Origin: Gigaspora rosea
Lineage: Eukaryota; Glomeromycota; Glomeromycetes; Diversisporales; Gigasporaceae
DNA length: 64,000 bases
NCBI GenBank assembly: GCA_003550325.1
Contig: QKWP01000061.1
Coordinates: forward strand, 497,581 to 561,580
Direction: 5' to 3'
Shown here one piece after another: positions 44,611-59,100 of this stretch. Below the pieces are notes generated by a model. It worked only from the letters and a program-made list of their open reading frames with translations, made no database searches and was not told the origin of the DNA. A program made the position numbers and the translations under genes. Positions within the stretch are counted from its first letter, which is position 1. Each line of letters opens with the position of its first letter.

Positions 44611-46356
44611 TAGTGATCCTGGCCGAAATTAAAAAATCGGCTAAGCCGATTTTTCGACCCGTTTTTTCTAAAATCGGCTAGCCGGCTTTATAAGTAAAAA
44701 AAAAATTGTGAAATGAACGGGACCGCTTAGTAAATCCATGTTAAACGATGTTTATAATACCAAAATACGTACATGCATATTGTTAAGAACATTTATAATT
44801 TCGTGTAAATTTTAAATGATCTATATTTTTTTCTTACTGACGCTTTTTTCATCGTTGGTTCGTCGTTGGTGTTCGCTAGCTCCTTTCGTCGCTGGTGTTA
44901 GTGTCGATGACATTCGTGGTGTAAATCAATTGGCCGTGTAACTTATTTATACACTTTTGAGTACTTTTTAAGAACTTAACGTTTTATTAATAAAAAATCA
45001 CTGTCTTAGCTTTAACGAACATTAATATTCACTATAAAAGAATCCACCTCCTGACTTACTTTAATTAGGAGACCATCGTCTATTGAACCACGTGAAATTA
45101 TACTGGAGTGTGAAGGTAACTGGAAGTTTTTTCGTCTAAAATTGCTCTATTACGTTAGATTCAAATAATTTTTAGCGCTAACTGTTTAACTTGAATAGAT
45201 CCATAGTGTTAGGTTCAGCTTTAGTATTATTGTTAGATTCAGCTTTAACATTAGTATTAGGTTTATCTTTAGCGTTAGTGTTAGGATTAGCATTAATGCT
45301 AGTGTTAGTATTAAATTTAGGAGAGATTTAGATATAATATATCAAAGCTTACGTTGATGTTTATAATACACGGGATGGATTAGTAGAAATAAAGAAATTG
45401 ACGTATATTTAGGGAATAGATAGATACGCGTAAAATGGAGTAAACATGATATTTATTAGTGATTAGTGCCATTAGTCGAAATTGGTTTAAGTTTGTCAAA
45501 ATATTTCGACTTATCGACATTTAACATGTCAAAATTCTAAATTAATGTCACAATTCTAAATTGATGTCAAAATTCTAAATGTCGAAATGTCTAAAAATAT
45601 TATTTAAAATTATATCATATTAAAATAATTTAGAATCTTTTAAATGGATTCTAAATCTAAGAAATTTTAAATCGAAGTAGACAGAAAATGTTGATTTAAC
45701 TTAAAAGTTGATCCTAAACTATTAATATGGCTGACAGATATTCTACTACTAAAGAGCTTGGACCTATTCAAGTTAAACCGTTAGCACTAAAAATTTATTT
45801 AAATCTAACGTAATATAGCAGTTTTAGACGAAAAAACTTCCAGCTACCTTCACACTCCAGTATAATTTCACACGGTCCAATAGACAGTGGCGTATTTTGT
45901 CTTCTAAAAAAAGTAAGTCAGGAGGTAGATTCTTTTTCACAGTGAATATTAATGTTCGTTAAAATCTGACTTTTACGGTGATTTTTTATTAATAAAACGT
46001 GTATAACTAAGTTACCCGGGCAATTGATTTACACCAGCCAATCAGACGAAAGTCATCCTATGAGGCGACACCATGAAAGGAGCAGCATTAGCGAATGCCA
46101 ACGATGAACCAACGGTGAAAAGTTAAGTTGTAAAAGGCAAAAAAATATAGATTATTGGCCATTGATTAAATGTTCTTATAGTATAGCAACATGCATGTAC
46201 GTATTTTGGTATTGCAAACCTCATTTAACTTAAGATATCTTCTAATCGGGTTTTGATCAAATTGATTTATTTAAAATTTTTTTGGCTAAGCCGACTAAGC
46301 CGATAAATTTTCATCGGCTTGGTCGGTCGAAAATTTTTGATCGACCAGGATCACTA
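44611..46356. mobile_element. Large palindromic (fold-back) element, ends TAGTGATCCTGG
   Basis: Ends TAGTGATCCTGGCCGA and TCGACCAGGATCACTA are inverted, with ATCGGCTAAGCCGAT words next to each. The arms extend far inward: 44740-45205 pairs with 45745-46230 (for example ACCAAAATACGTACATGCAT with ATGCATGTACGTATTTTGGT, and GTGTGAAGGTAACTGGAAGT with its inverse). The centre (45210-45740) has TTAGTGTTAGGTTTAGC-type repeats. No clear 8-bp flanking duplication and no gene. Confidence 0.75.
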
Positions 46357-47159
46357 TTTATTAGAACGTTGAAATCAGCTAAAATTTTTTGTAGTTATGA
46401 AAAGGCGTTGTTAATTGATATAAGTGGCATAACCTGTCACAGATTACGGGCGTGTCTAAAAGTCAGAATCTGAGGTGTGGTGTGTCAGATTGTATCCAAC
46501 GCAAGGCCTGTCTAAATTAAATTAATTTCTGATATGAACGAATAAAAGTCATTCATTTATATCTTATCTAATATTTAGCGTTAGTAATTAATATATCGTT
46601 TATATAGCAATTTTTGATTGGCCAGTTGTCGCGTAATCTTACTGTGACCAATCATGAAGTGATATTCAATTTACCAATAACAAGTTACAGTATTGTCACG
46701 AAATAACGCGTACGCGTACGCGCCGGGGCATTATTTTGAAAAAATATACACATTTTTTTAAGTAAACAAAAAAATGCTTCTGAAGTAGGGTATTAAGTAA
46801 ACCTTCTTCCGAAGCACTTTTTAAATCTTATTATAGGGTGCGCGTTATTTAGGGACGCGCCGAGGCATTATTTTGAAATATATAATTTTAGGATCCAATT
46901 TTCTAAATAACGCCAGGCATGGTATTTCACGACAATATATAGAGTGCGATGTCTAATTAAGTCCTTAAAAAAAAATTAACATAATAATGCACAATCTAAA
47001 ATCCAATGTACTGTATTTTATTTATTTTTTTAACATCACAGTTTTTTTGATCTTTTTAAAAGTCAAAGATAAACTGAAAGTCTTATTTATTTATAATATA
47101 AAAAATTTAAATCTATAAATGTTTTGTATATAAGTAAAGAACTTTGATCTACAAAAAAA
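46357..47159. other. Intergenic downstream of the RNF213-like gene
   Basis: No gene. 46692-46942 has inverted ends TATTGTCACGAAATA / TATTTCACGACAATA and GCGCGTTATTT / AATAACGCG words, probably a small MITE. The rest is AT-rich 3' flank. Confidence 0.5.
46692..46942. mobile_element. Probable MITE with AATAACGCG words
   Basis: Imperfect inverted ends (TATTGTCACGAAATA against its inverse TATTTCACGACAATA), and a directly repeated GACGCGCCGAGGCATTATTT / ACGCGCCGGGGCATTATTT motif inside. The flanks show no clear duplication. Confidence 0.5.
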
Positions 47160-50100
47160 CTAAAGCATATCAAATCTAGATTTCTTTTTCTTTGAAGTTG
47201 ATCCTCTTTGAGATCCAGGAGGTGCTGGAGGTAACCTGTTAGCCTCCGGATTGGTTAATTGGTTTTGTATTTGTTGTTCTCGTGAAGATACCATTTGTTT
47301 ATGATACTATATAAAAGAATTTAATATTATTAAATAAATAATTAAAAAAAGAAAATGAAGATCTATAATGAATAATAAATAATTACCTCAATCTGATCCA
47401 TAACAAACTTATATGCTTCAAATGCTTGATTAACACACAAGCTATCTGGGAATGACTCATCCAAATCTTCTAATTCAGAAATTGCAGGCGGCCAAAAATG
47501 CAGTGATGGTTCACAAATATAAAGATAAAGAGGGTCGGTCACTTTTTGTTTTTCGGTTTGTAAAAACCTATAAATAAATCTTTTTAGTGCTGTGGCAAAA
47601 ACTTCAGCGGAGAATTTCACAATTTTTCCATTAACAATTGTTGCTGGTTGTTTAGTTTCAAAATCTATGAGATTTTCTATTTCTTCTCGTTGTTTAAGCG
47701 TAAGTTCTTCTTTGTATATTTCATGAATATAATCAATTGTTAAATTTGCTACTTGTCCTTCTATTAATTCATATAAGGAAACTATATGCTTGAGTTTCAG
47801 AGGTTTGTTTAGCAAGTTACGAAATTCATGATTTTCGATAAGTCCAGAAAGTGTCGACCATTGGTTTACATAATCTTTTATAAAACTTTCACCATTGCCA
47901 CCAGGTGTCCGTTTAATAAAGCAAAGCAAAATTTCCAAGGATGAAAGAATTTCTGATGGATTATCTAATGATGTATCCATACTGCTTGATTGGAAAGCAT
48001 ATGGCAAGTTTGCCGAAGACCCCATCAATTCTGCTTGTTCAGGTGGAATTTGTTCTTGAGGAATTAAACCTCTAATATCTCCAATAATACGTGTTGATAC
48101 TTGAATTAATTCCAAATGGTATGAAAAGGGTGGCAGGTATAATGAAGTTTCGCCTACTGTATCAATATAAACCTTTTCAAATACAAGTTGCCGTGCAAGC
48201 TCAATTTCTATTTTTTGCAAATCATAAATTACATCAAGACCACGTCCAATTCCTAAATTCCTTTGACTAAACATGTGAATTCCACTAAGCTCTTCTTGAT
48301 CATATATAATAACGTTATCAATACGGGCTTGATTAAGTGTTAATGAGCGAATGGAATATTGGCTAGGTGCAGTAGAAGAGATTCCTTCTTCTGCATCATA
48401 TGAAGTTTGTTCTAAAAATTTAAGTGATCTACAAGAACCAGGAGGAATAGTCATAACATCCCGTAAGAAATTGTTTTGCAAGCCAATTAAATATTCTAAA
48501 ATTGCACAAATGTAAACACTAAGATCTTTAGCTTCTACTAATCCCATAATAATAGGCATATTACGATTTATCGTTGGCTTATCATTTAGTTCATGACATT
48601 GGTATCTATCAACTTTGTCGATTACAAGATTCCAAGAATCTTCAAATTTTTGAAACATTTTATATAATTCAACTCTGTCCGCCTCCTTATTAATAAATTC
48701 ATCAAAGGTCATCTTTTCAGCATCTTTTCTGCTAATTCGATAGGAAAGGCGCGAAGACAATATTTGTACGAATTGTACAATTGGATAGAGATTCTTAACA
48801 ATCTCTAATCGTTCAAAATATTTAAAGAATATAGCCAGAAATGGATATTTGATTTGATATTGTGCCAGATCTCCGTTATAATAAGCACGGAAACTATTAA
48901 AATCGACAATGTCAATTTTACGCCAAAGCCGTGGTAATTTTGAAAGTCGATATTCATCGTCTATTGCTCTTGTTTGATCTATTTCAGATTCAATAATGTT
49001 TGCATTATTGCCCTGACTTGCAGCTGCAGCTACTAATGCTGTGCGAAAGTTTGTTACAGTTTCAGTTACACTTCTAATTAATGGAGAAACATAATTTCGA
49101 GTAAACTGTGTTTCCCATTCATCACGTTCAGCTGATGTCCTTAATGCTGACGCAGGTAGAGGTGCTTGTGCCATTGTTGTAAGTAATGAATGGAATAATA
49201 ATGCCAAGTTTTCATCTGAACAATTTAGAATTTGTCTAAGAACAGTCCAATCAGTAATTATATGGTTCAAGCAATATGCCTCTACATTAGCTGCTGTTTG
49301 ATTATGCATGCGTAAAAAGTTTAGTGTTGCTGGAGAGTGAGATAATCCAATTAGAGAATGAACAATTAAATGTAAAATTCTATAGGAAGAGGGTGGCATA
49401 GATCGAACCGAATGATCGACCGAATTGTTAGGTTGCTCTCCAATATACCCAGTTTGATCTTTTGATTTTATAGGCCCAGTTATCGGTGCAGTATCTAATC
49501 TTCGATTACCAGCTGCTGATGTATGATTTGCACCACCGATTGTATTATTTTTGCATCCCGGACATCTTATAGCTTCCATAGCTTGACCACAGTTGGCGAT
49601 TACATACATATATCCACATTGACATGAGTATCTAGAAAATAAAATTTTAGTATTAATTCCTAAATTATATTAACTTTAATGCTAAATATCTTACCGTGTA
49701 ATCTGTCCTCCACCTCCAGCAATTACAGCACTTAGAATTAATGATTCAATATCAGAAACGGTTGTCAAAATGAATGAATTTTGACATGTTTCTATTTTAT
49801 GGAAATATGTTGCAAGTGGGGTGGATTCTGGTGGAATCGAAGCATGCAATGCTGCAATATGAGCTATAACTGATTTTAAGAATAAATTAACATTATCTAT
49901 GTTATTGTCTAAGTGAAGGAGTGATTGTCTATTTGAAAGAATTCTTTCTATAGTTTGTTTATATCCAGTTGATAAATTGTTCATTGTACTAACAATCTTC
50001 AAGAAGTCTGCAGCTTGATTTTCTGATGGGCCCCATTCACGAGATGCTCTAACTATATGTAACCGGGATATGATAAGTCCAATCAATGCAATTCTTGCAC

Positions 50101-53100
50101 GAAATGCATTAATATTTTGCAGTTGTTGTAGAAAAGCTTGAAAAGGAGCTTTGTTACCAATGCTGTATAATTCTTTAAATGCATTCTCAGCTTGGCGATA
50201 TTCCGGTATTTGCCAATATGGATTAAATGGAAGACGAGAGTCTTTATTATCATTCCATTTAAAAGTGGATAACCAGGGAAATCTATTTGTATGTGCCGCA
50301 CAAAATCGTTTCAAGTCATCAATTGAAAGACCTTTGTGACGTAATTCACGGAGAAAATAAACTTTCAGAGAATGAATTAAGGGATTATCCACACTCAAAA
50401 AATTATTGATTTCTTCAATAAGTAAATCACCATCAAATTCACCAACATCCATTATGCCAATGAATGAAATTGGTTGTGTATAGTCGTCTTGAAGTGTTTG
50501 GTACCACATGCAATAAACAAATTCTTTAAGGAAAGCGATTGCTGATATGCGTTTTAAAGGTTCAAAAGTTTTTTCTAATAAAGTTTGAACTGCATGCCTA
50601 AAGTATCGTGCCACCTCTGGAATATTCATGTCAACAAAAAGCTCTTTTTGAATAATATCACAACATAGAGTAGCCATTGAGGAGTCCAAATTATTGTTTT
50701 TTAAAGCAGAATTAATTACTTTTAATCGGGGTGAAGCTTGTAAGATCTCCTTTGAATCTTGCAAGATCCGTAGAAATGGTTCATTAATTGCATCTTCTTC
50801 TTTCCAAAATATCTTGCCAATTATCGATCCCATAAGCGGAAAAGGATCTTTTTGTGAAAAGATGTTGTTATAAATATGTTGCCTAACCACTGAATCCAAT
50901 GGGATGGTGTCAAGACATCTCATTATAAATGACCTTTGCAAAGACAGGTTTTGCTCATTTTTTTCAAGCTTGGATAGAATGCCTAATACATGGTCAACAA
51001 ATTTTTTAGATAAAACATTTTGTTCATCAGAATCTAACCCCAATTTTATAATTTCCTTAATATTTGGTAGTGGTATTAATTTTGAAGATACAATATCGTT
51101 GCAAATACGTAACAATTGGTATGATCTTAATTTATTTGTTTTTAAAATCTTTGCACTAAACGATAGAACCTTGACAACTTCGTGTTGCCATTGATCTAAT
51201 TGAGGTTCACTGCCTTTTTTTGCAAATTTATCTAACATCATTTTTATAACTTTATCAACAAGAAATTCCTCAAATGAAACATCTGGCCCTTCACGCATAA
51301 ATTCATTTATAACCGATGGACACATTTGAGCTAATTGTAAGTCTGCCGATATAACATTGGAATGTTTCCACCAATATATATGAAGAAGAACTGGATCGAA
51401 TGCTTTATCTTTTCCAATATATAGTTGTACTAATTTGGCAAGTAATTCAGAATCTTTCTTATCAGCATCATTTGCAACCATAACCGTGACAAAATCATCA
51501 AAAAACCATTCAGAAAAGTCTCTAAAAACTTGATCATTGATAGCCGGAAGTGATGTTTTGACATTCTCACTAAATCCTTGAACGGCATTTTCAAAAGCAT
51601 CATGGGAAAGTTCATCATCATCACAATTGTCTGGATTTTCCTTAAGTTTTTCAAGTTCATCTCCCCATGCGGTCTTAAAATCATTAATTTTTTTCATAAA
51701 ATAATATGAAAATGGAAATTTTAAATCATAAAAGAGCTCTGGCATAACATAATGATCAGGTTTGGGTTCAGGCAAATCATTAATATTCAAAATTTTTGGA
51801 TCAAAGAAAATTGTTTTTAAAAATGGAATCAAGTCCTGATTTTTTCTGGTTTGATTAATTGATATGAAACTTTTGGTAACTGACAATTTCTCAAGAACGA
51901 ATAATATTTTGGCGATTGGATGCCTGACTAGTAATCGGAGGTATGCCAATAATGCGGCAGAAAAAGATGTATAAGGATATAATAATTTTTTGTCAGATGC
52001 AACTTTATATTGCCAATCGTCTGTGGAGTTTTCCTCTATCCATTCTAATGCACGTGTTTTTAAACATTCAATAAGAAGAGGACACTTCATTATATCTGTT
52101 TTCAATGTTCTATAAAAATAATAATATTATTATTATGTAATAAATTTATGACCTTACGAAAAATAAACTTACTTTATATGATCGACTGATTTAGAAGTAG
52201 ATGGATACTTTATACATAATAGACACCATAGCAATTCATGTTTTAAAATATCCTCAAATTTGTATTCATTCTTAATAATATCAGCTAAAGAACCATTTAA
52301 GATAGTTGACAAATTCTTCTCTTGTGGCGTTAAAGTCTCAATTGTAACTTGCTTCCATCCACACATAAAATTAAACGAAGACATATAATTTTGTTCTCGT
52401 TGAATATGAAGAATAATACAGACATATTTAATATAATCTGGATTTTTTCTCGAAAATTCATTCTGAAATTGCTCAATGATGAACTTTGCTAATTTAATAC
52501 ATCCAGCATTTACAGTAGTAACATCGCATTGAAGAATTAACATTTGATCCTCTGATTCTTCCCAAAACCGTTTTAATCTGTTTTGAAGTTGAGCTTCCGT
52601 CTTAAATGTTGATAATTTATCAACTTGGCATGTGAAAAGATCTCTTAAACATTCAGAAATATCTGTATTAATATTAGAAAATGTGTTGATGATAAATCTC
52701 GTTATTGTAGTGTTTGTGAATAAAAGTTGTCCAAAAAATGAACTAAGACTATCGTGATTTTGCAATGGAATGTGTTCGTCAGTTAAATGGCGGAAATAAA
52801 CATTACACCATTGATCAATTTCACCAGGATCCACGTTCGATCTTGAAGCTCTAATAATTCCATCTGAAGATGCAATGTCAATCAAAGCTGCTTTACATCG
52901 TTTAATTATTGCTTCTTCATTATCCTCAGGAAACTTTGTCATAACATCAATTACTAAACTTTGTAAAGTTTCATTTTCATCAAAACCAATAAAAAGATCT
53001 TTTCGTGCAAAAGAAGTTCGCAACGCATTGGTTTTATTTGTTTCTTTCATAGAAACCATCTGCTGCGTCCAAATGCTTAGGATCTTAACTATCTTTTGAT

Positions 53101-56100
53101 GATTATCAGTAAGGGTGTCATCAATCGTCAACCTTTGTTTTTCAAATCTATTTAATAATGGTGGATCAGCCGTTACTAATTTTTTTTCATCAAGGACCAA
53201 AATGCATCTAAAGTTCTTATGGACGTGTCTTTGTAATATAAATAAAATGTTAAATATTTTTATTAGTTTTTAACGAAATATATATATCGCATAGTAACTT
53301 ACAACATAGGATTTGAGTATGCTCCAAGTGCGACACGAGTGTAATATTTAGGATCGTTTTTAGTTCCAAATACAATATAATTTTGGTTCCACAAATCATA
53401 AAGAGCGCCTTTATTGATGAAATTATAACATGTTCATAAAAATTGATAAAATAATTGAATATATAATTTAAACAAGCAATAAACGTAGATAAAGTAAATA
53501 CCGTAAATGATCTCTAAATCTGTCAAGATAAGCGGTCTTCCAGCTTCAACACACATCTAAAAATGAAACAATTTATATTTAAAAACATAAATAATTCAGG
53601 TACGCAAAATAAATCAATTTACCATAATTCTGCTTAAAACGCTATAAGAATAATCTTGTTGGTCATCTTGAAATTGCGATCCTAAAATAACCACGGGATC
53701 TAATCCTTTCTCTATTAACTGATATGTCAAAATAGTTACTATTGAATCATTTTTTCCAATAACCATAAGATGTCTTGCACTCTCATCATCCAAATTAGCT
53801 TTAATCAATGTTAAAGTTGGAATTGGATTATATGTCCAATTCTGATAATCATTAAATGTTTTTAACACAGTATCGAAATATTCTCCACAAGGATTCTCAT
53901 TTCGATCAGTACCACCAAAATTTCTTTCTAATGCCATTTGAACATTTTCAGGTGTTAGATCAAGCTTCGACAAACTTTTTACCAATCCATAATAATCTCG
54001 AAGACCATGGAAATTAGAATGCGATTGGCCACATCCTTCGTACTCTGAATAAGCCTCTGCAAGTGGTCTAAGTGAGGCACGCGTTATAGAGTTATGTAAT
54101 TTAGAATCAAGTAAGCGAACCGCTGTATCGACAAGATCGTCTATACCAAATTTGGGTCTAATAATTTAAGTCAAAATAATTTAGTTACTTTAAATATAAA
54201 TTATATAATAATGAATAGTGTTCCAAATCGGACCAAAAAATGCAATCGATTAATCACATAAAATTTTTTTTAACCAATCGATTAAAAATCGATTGTACCA
54301 ACTAAACGATTAATCGATTAATTGGTATAATCGATTATTCGATTAATCGAATAATCAATTAATCGATTACTCATATATAGTAAAATGATACTAGTCATGT
54401 GTAAAATCATGATTATAAGACTAAAGTATCGGTGAGCAAATTATGATCAAGAATGTCATCGCAATTCAAATCATGATAGTACTAAATCAACTTTAACCAC
54501 ATATAGTATTGTGTATCGATTTGTAATAAAATTCTTAAATTAACTAGTTTATACGGATTTTGACAACTAGTTAGTTAATCGACTAGTCGATTAGTTAGTC
54601 AATCGATTGATCGATTAATCAATTAATCGGATTAATCGATTGATCGATTAATCGATTAATTAGATTAATCGCATATTTAAAAGTCAATCGATTAATCGTC
54701 GATTAATCGATTAATCCGATTAATCGATTTTCGATTTGGAACACTAATAATGGAAACATAGCTAAAAATAAAAAATATATATAATAAGCAAACCTTTGAA
54801 CTAATAAAGCTCTGCTGCTTTTACTATTATCTAATCTCCAATTGCTAATACCCACGACGGAAACTGATGGTCCATCAGATGGATAATTTGGTTCAAGTAA
54901 TGCATGAAGTACTTTAAGTGGATTATGTGGACTAGTTTCAGCCAATCCAACTGCATAACAATAAATTATTGGACATTAGATATTGATATAAAAAAATCAA
55001 ATCAAATCAAAAAAAAAAAAATTTAACCTACCTTCATCAAGAACAACAACACTGATTACGGAAAATTCTTTTGAACTAGTTTCTTGATATTTATTAGCTT
55101 TTTCAAAAACTTTAAGAATACCGTCCGAAGTGGAAGATGATGACCCTTGATAGGAAATAAAGTATGCCTGTTTTTAAATTAAAATATATAAATCTTAAAT
55201 ATTGTCGGTAATTGCAAAGGAAATTAAATGATTTTAAACCTGAGGAAGTTTTCGGAAATATCTATCATTTGAGTCAGATCCACGCAGGTTTTGACCCACA
55301 AGTTTGATCGCTAAAGATTTTGATGATCTGATAAATAAAGTTAGTATATTAGAATGACTCAGTTAACATGACATGCGAAAAAGTTATTCTTACCCAGGAG
55401 CACCAACAATAAACACAGGAATCTTGGTAAGAATACAAACAATCATCGCTAAAACATTTTCTAATAATGCTTCATTCATCGCAGTGTTTGGTGGCAACTG
55501 CATTCTTCCAGTCCAATCTTCTTGTTCATCTCGGATTACTTTAGTAAAATCATTCTCTTTAATACCCGTTTTATATCTTTGGAAAACTTTGATCATTTCT
55601 TTCCGATATTCACTTCGTGATTCTTGATCATATATTCTGGATTGATAACAAAGACTAAGTGCCAAAATATAACAACGGATTGAAAAATCAATGCGGCCTG
55701 GATTATCCGGATTAGGTGGATATTTATTTCTTGAAGGTCTTGAACGAAGACTTTCATTGAAGAAATCAACCAATTTAATTGCTCGCTTTACATCACGCAA
55801 ACTAACACTGTACTTTTCCTCAATTGAACGAATAAATTGCTGCGAAGAAAATAAAAGCTCTGTAAATAAATCATGACCTTCTCCGAATCGTGTTTGCACC
55901 ATTATTTGTATATATTTTTTTTCATCGTTTGGAATGAGAACACCATAATCCCAAACATAATCTAAGATCTGATCCGGAAGCGGTTTTACTTGATATACAA
56001 GATTACTTTGTTCTTCATATCTTTTAACCCTAGTTTTTATTCCAGCTTGACTTTGGGCCTTGACCCTTTTACGATAAGGGTTACATGCCTTATGAAAAAA

Positions 56101-59100
56101 ATAAAAACCTTTATTAATATACATATGTGATATAATATCTCACTAAATTTGAATTTATTCATTCATTACCGAAAAAAGCCTAATGTTGGGATGCACTAAC
56201 TTCCCTTGGAGTGTACGATGTGCTATCAAATTTGCAAGCAACCCTATGTGATTACAGGTATTAATTTCGTCAAAGAATAACCATAGCTCGCCATTATCAG
56301 CTTTTTTCTGAGCCTTGTCCATGAAATCTAATATATCTTGCTCTTTAATTCCTGCATGAAGATTGAATGGTTCATAGTTAACTTCGACTACCTTGGCCAA
56401 GAATCCTATTAAACTAGACTAAATAGCATAAAAATAATATATTAATAATTAATAATTATTTATCCAGACTTATAAAGTAAATAAAAGTTAATAACCTTGC
56501 CACATCCGGCTTCTCCCATAACAACAACAGGAACATTCGCACGTGCTCTTAACAGTATTAATGCCATTTTTATTATATTATCGGCTGATAGTGCATAGAG
56601 TGGAAGATCAAGATGATAATCCGTTCGACGTGCTAAACACTCAAGTCTGTCTAATAATTTATCAGACGGCATTCGATTATAATCTTCTAATTCCCATTTG
56701 CTTGGGCCAGCCATATATTGACTTCTAAGAAATTCTTTAACACTGTCAGGAACCTTATTTTTTTCGCGGTACAAAGCACAGATAGAATCGGGATTTTGTG
56801 ACATGAAAAAGACCAAAAGATGATTAGATGCATCCCACTGAACTATTTCGAATTTAGCATCATAATCATCAGATGTTGATCCTAACTGTGCTGCTTTAGC
56901 TTTTACAGATCTGGTCGCAAAATCCTTAGAAACATCAATCAATGTATTAACCAATGTTGTTCTTAATGTCGTTTCATCTTTAATCATCAGTTTTAAATTC
57001 TCTACGGTAAAATAAGCACTTGACGAAAGGCGAGTAAGTTGATCTGCTAGTACATTGACAAATATTTCTACAAATCGGAATGAAGAAACACCATCAGCAT
57101 TTCCTTCAAAAAAGTATTTTGCTATTAAATCTCGACACCTTTGATCTGGTAATGGTTTTTTAATGCAGTTTTGACCATAAAGCACAATATCATTCGCGTT
57201 AAGCAATTTCCTATCATATGCATCTAAATAATTGCACACAATTTGAATTGGACCATATAGCTCAGAGGAAACATTAAGACTGCGAATATCCCAAGATAAA
57301 TGTTCTTTTACTAAATAACCAGTTATTGGAAGTGAGTTAAGAAGTTTTTGTTCAACAGTTGATGCTACTTCAATAAATGCAGGTGTCTGTGGAAAACTTG
57401 CTATATCAACATTACTAGAAACAAATCCTAATGTCAATAACTCAAATAGGAACATATTGATTTCATTAGAGTTATCTGCTGATATAATATTTATATGTAA
57501 ACTTTCGAATGGTTGAAGTTTACAATTTCTAAGTTGACGAACCAGACTTCCAAAATCTGCTCCATCACTAATTAAAAAACTACGCAGCAATTTCTTTTTC
57601 TCAAAACTGGCTTGTTTAATCCATTCAGTCTTGCCTTGTCCAGATAGATCTGAAGATACACAAACAACATTACTGCATAGATCACGATAAATAGCTTTCA
57701 TAGTTTCAGCATTAAGACCATTGGTTGAATGAACATCCTGTGAAAATTGATCTAATATGTGGTGGTGAAATGAGCCCTCACGACAACAAACCAATGCTAA
57801 AAGATAATCAATATGTCTCTCACGCATTGACCGAATACTTTCAACTAGACCATATTGTAATTCAAATTCGAGTAGCTCTAAATTCGCAATACAGAATAAT
57901 TTATCTTTATAGCCATTTTTGGCAGCAAAAAAACAACGCTTAATAAAAATATTAAGCTCTTCAATCGTCGTAGATTTTGTGCAAATTAAGACTTGCCATG
58001 GTTCAGGATAGGACCTATTTATTATAATATTTATGTTAGTATGATATTAAACTTTCTGTAAAAATTTAAAAGAATTATTATATAGACTTAAATTCATACT
58101 TATGGTTAGCATACAAGCTCATGATAATATTTGGTACGCGTAATTTATCGTTACATGAGGCAACACATAATTTACCCCTATCGACAACATCAGCAATAAT
58201 ACGTTCGCCTCTAACTTTAAGTTCACGTGATGTTTTTAATAATTTGCCAAAAATAGTATTCAATTTTTCACCAATTTCTTTAAGCGTACGAGAATAATCG
58301 GTGTTTTTGCGTGAAATGCCTGAACGATCTTTTCGAGAAGGTAGCTCTGCTTTGCTATTAACAAACTTTATAAGAGTTTTACAGATTTCTGCATTTTCAT
58401 CATCTTGCACATCGGATGTAAAGTAGTCATAAAAGGCAAGAATATGACGCGCAGGGAAGAATGTCAAATAGTAATGTTGTTCTTGTGCTTCATCCACTAC
58501 TTTTTTCCTGGATAATTTAAAGTCAAACAATATTAGTAAAATGGTCTTGTGAAAATATAAAATTTACATTGAAAGACCTTTTGCATTACCAGAGTTGTAA
58601 GTCTTCTTTAAACTTTGCCAACAAATTTCTCATTTCTAAAGTTCCAACCCTTTTCTCAGTTCCTACAATTTCTCTCTTAAATCGTCGATAGTCAAAATGC
58701 CCCATCTGGATAAGTTTAGATCCAACATTAAGAATTTCTTGAGCCGTATCTACTTGCAATACAAATTCATTCATTATTTTGCTTGATTTTTCCTCTTCTG
58801 TCAAATTTGCATTCATATTAGCAGGCTTTGCAATTAATAAAGCACGTCCACGTAAATCTTGTAAATCAGTCATATTGTGTTTTATTTTATCGGCTCCTTT
58901 AGCTTGATATACAAGCGTGACATTAAATTTATCACTCTTGTCAACTTTTTCGAAAGTATAAGTCCCTATCAATACAGCATTTTGAATCTTTTCTTTTGTT
59001 ACTTCTCCTCTATTTGAGATGTTCCTAAGCCTAAAGAAAAATAACAATTATTTAAGTAAGTATACAATCATAAGAATTCATTACTTATATGATAGATAGT

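Noticed and set aside
47363..53200. Reading the large minus-strand open frames as separate genes
   Set aside because: GT/AG junctions join them with consistent phase, and family motifs cross the exon borders (GEAGCGK-S, GAPG-SSKS, DE-VGLAE, FS-ACNPYRKR).
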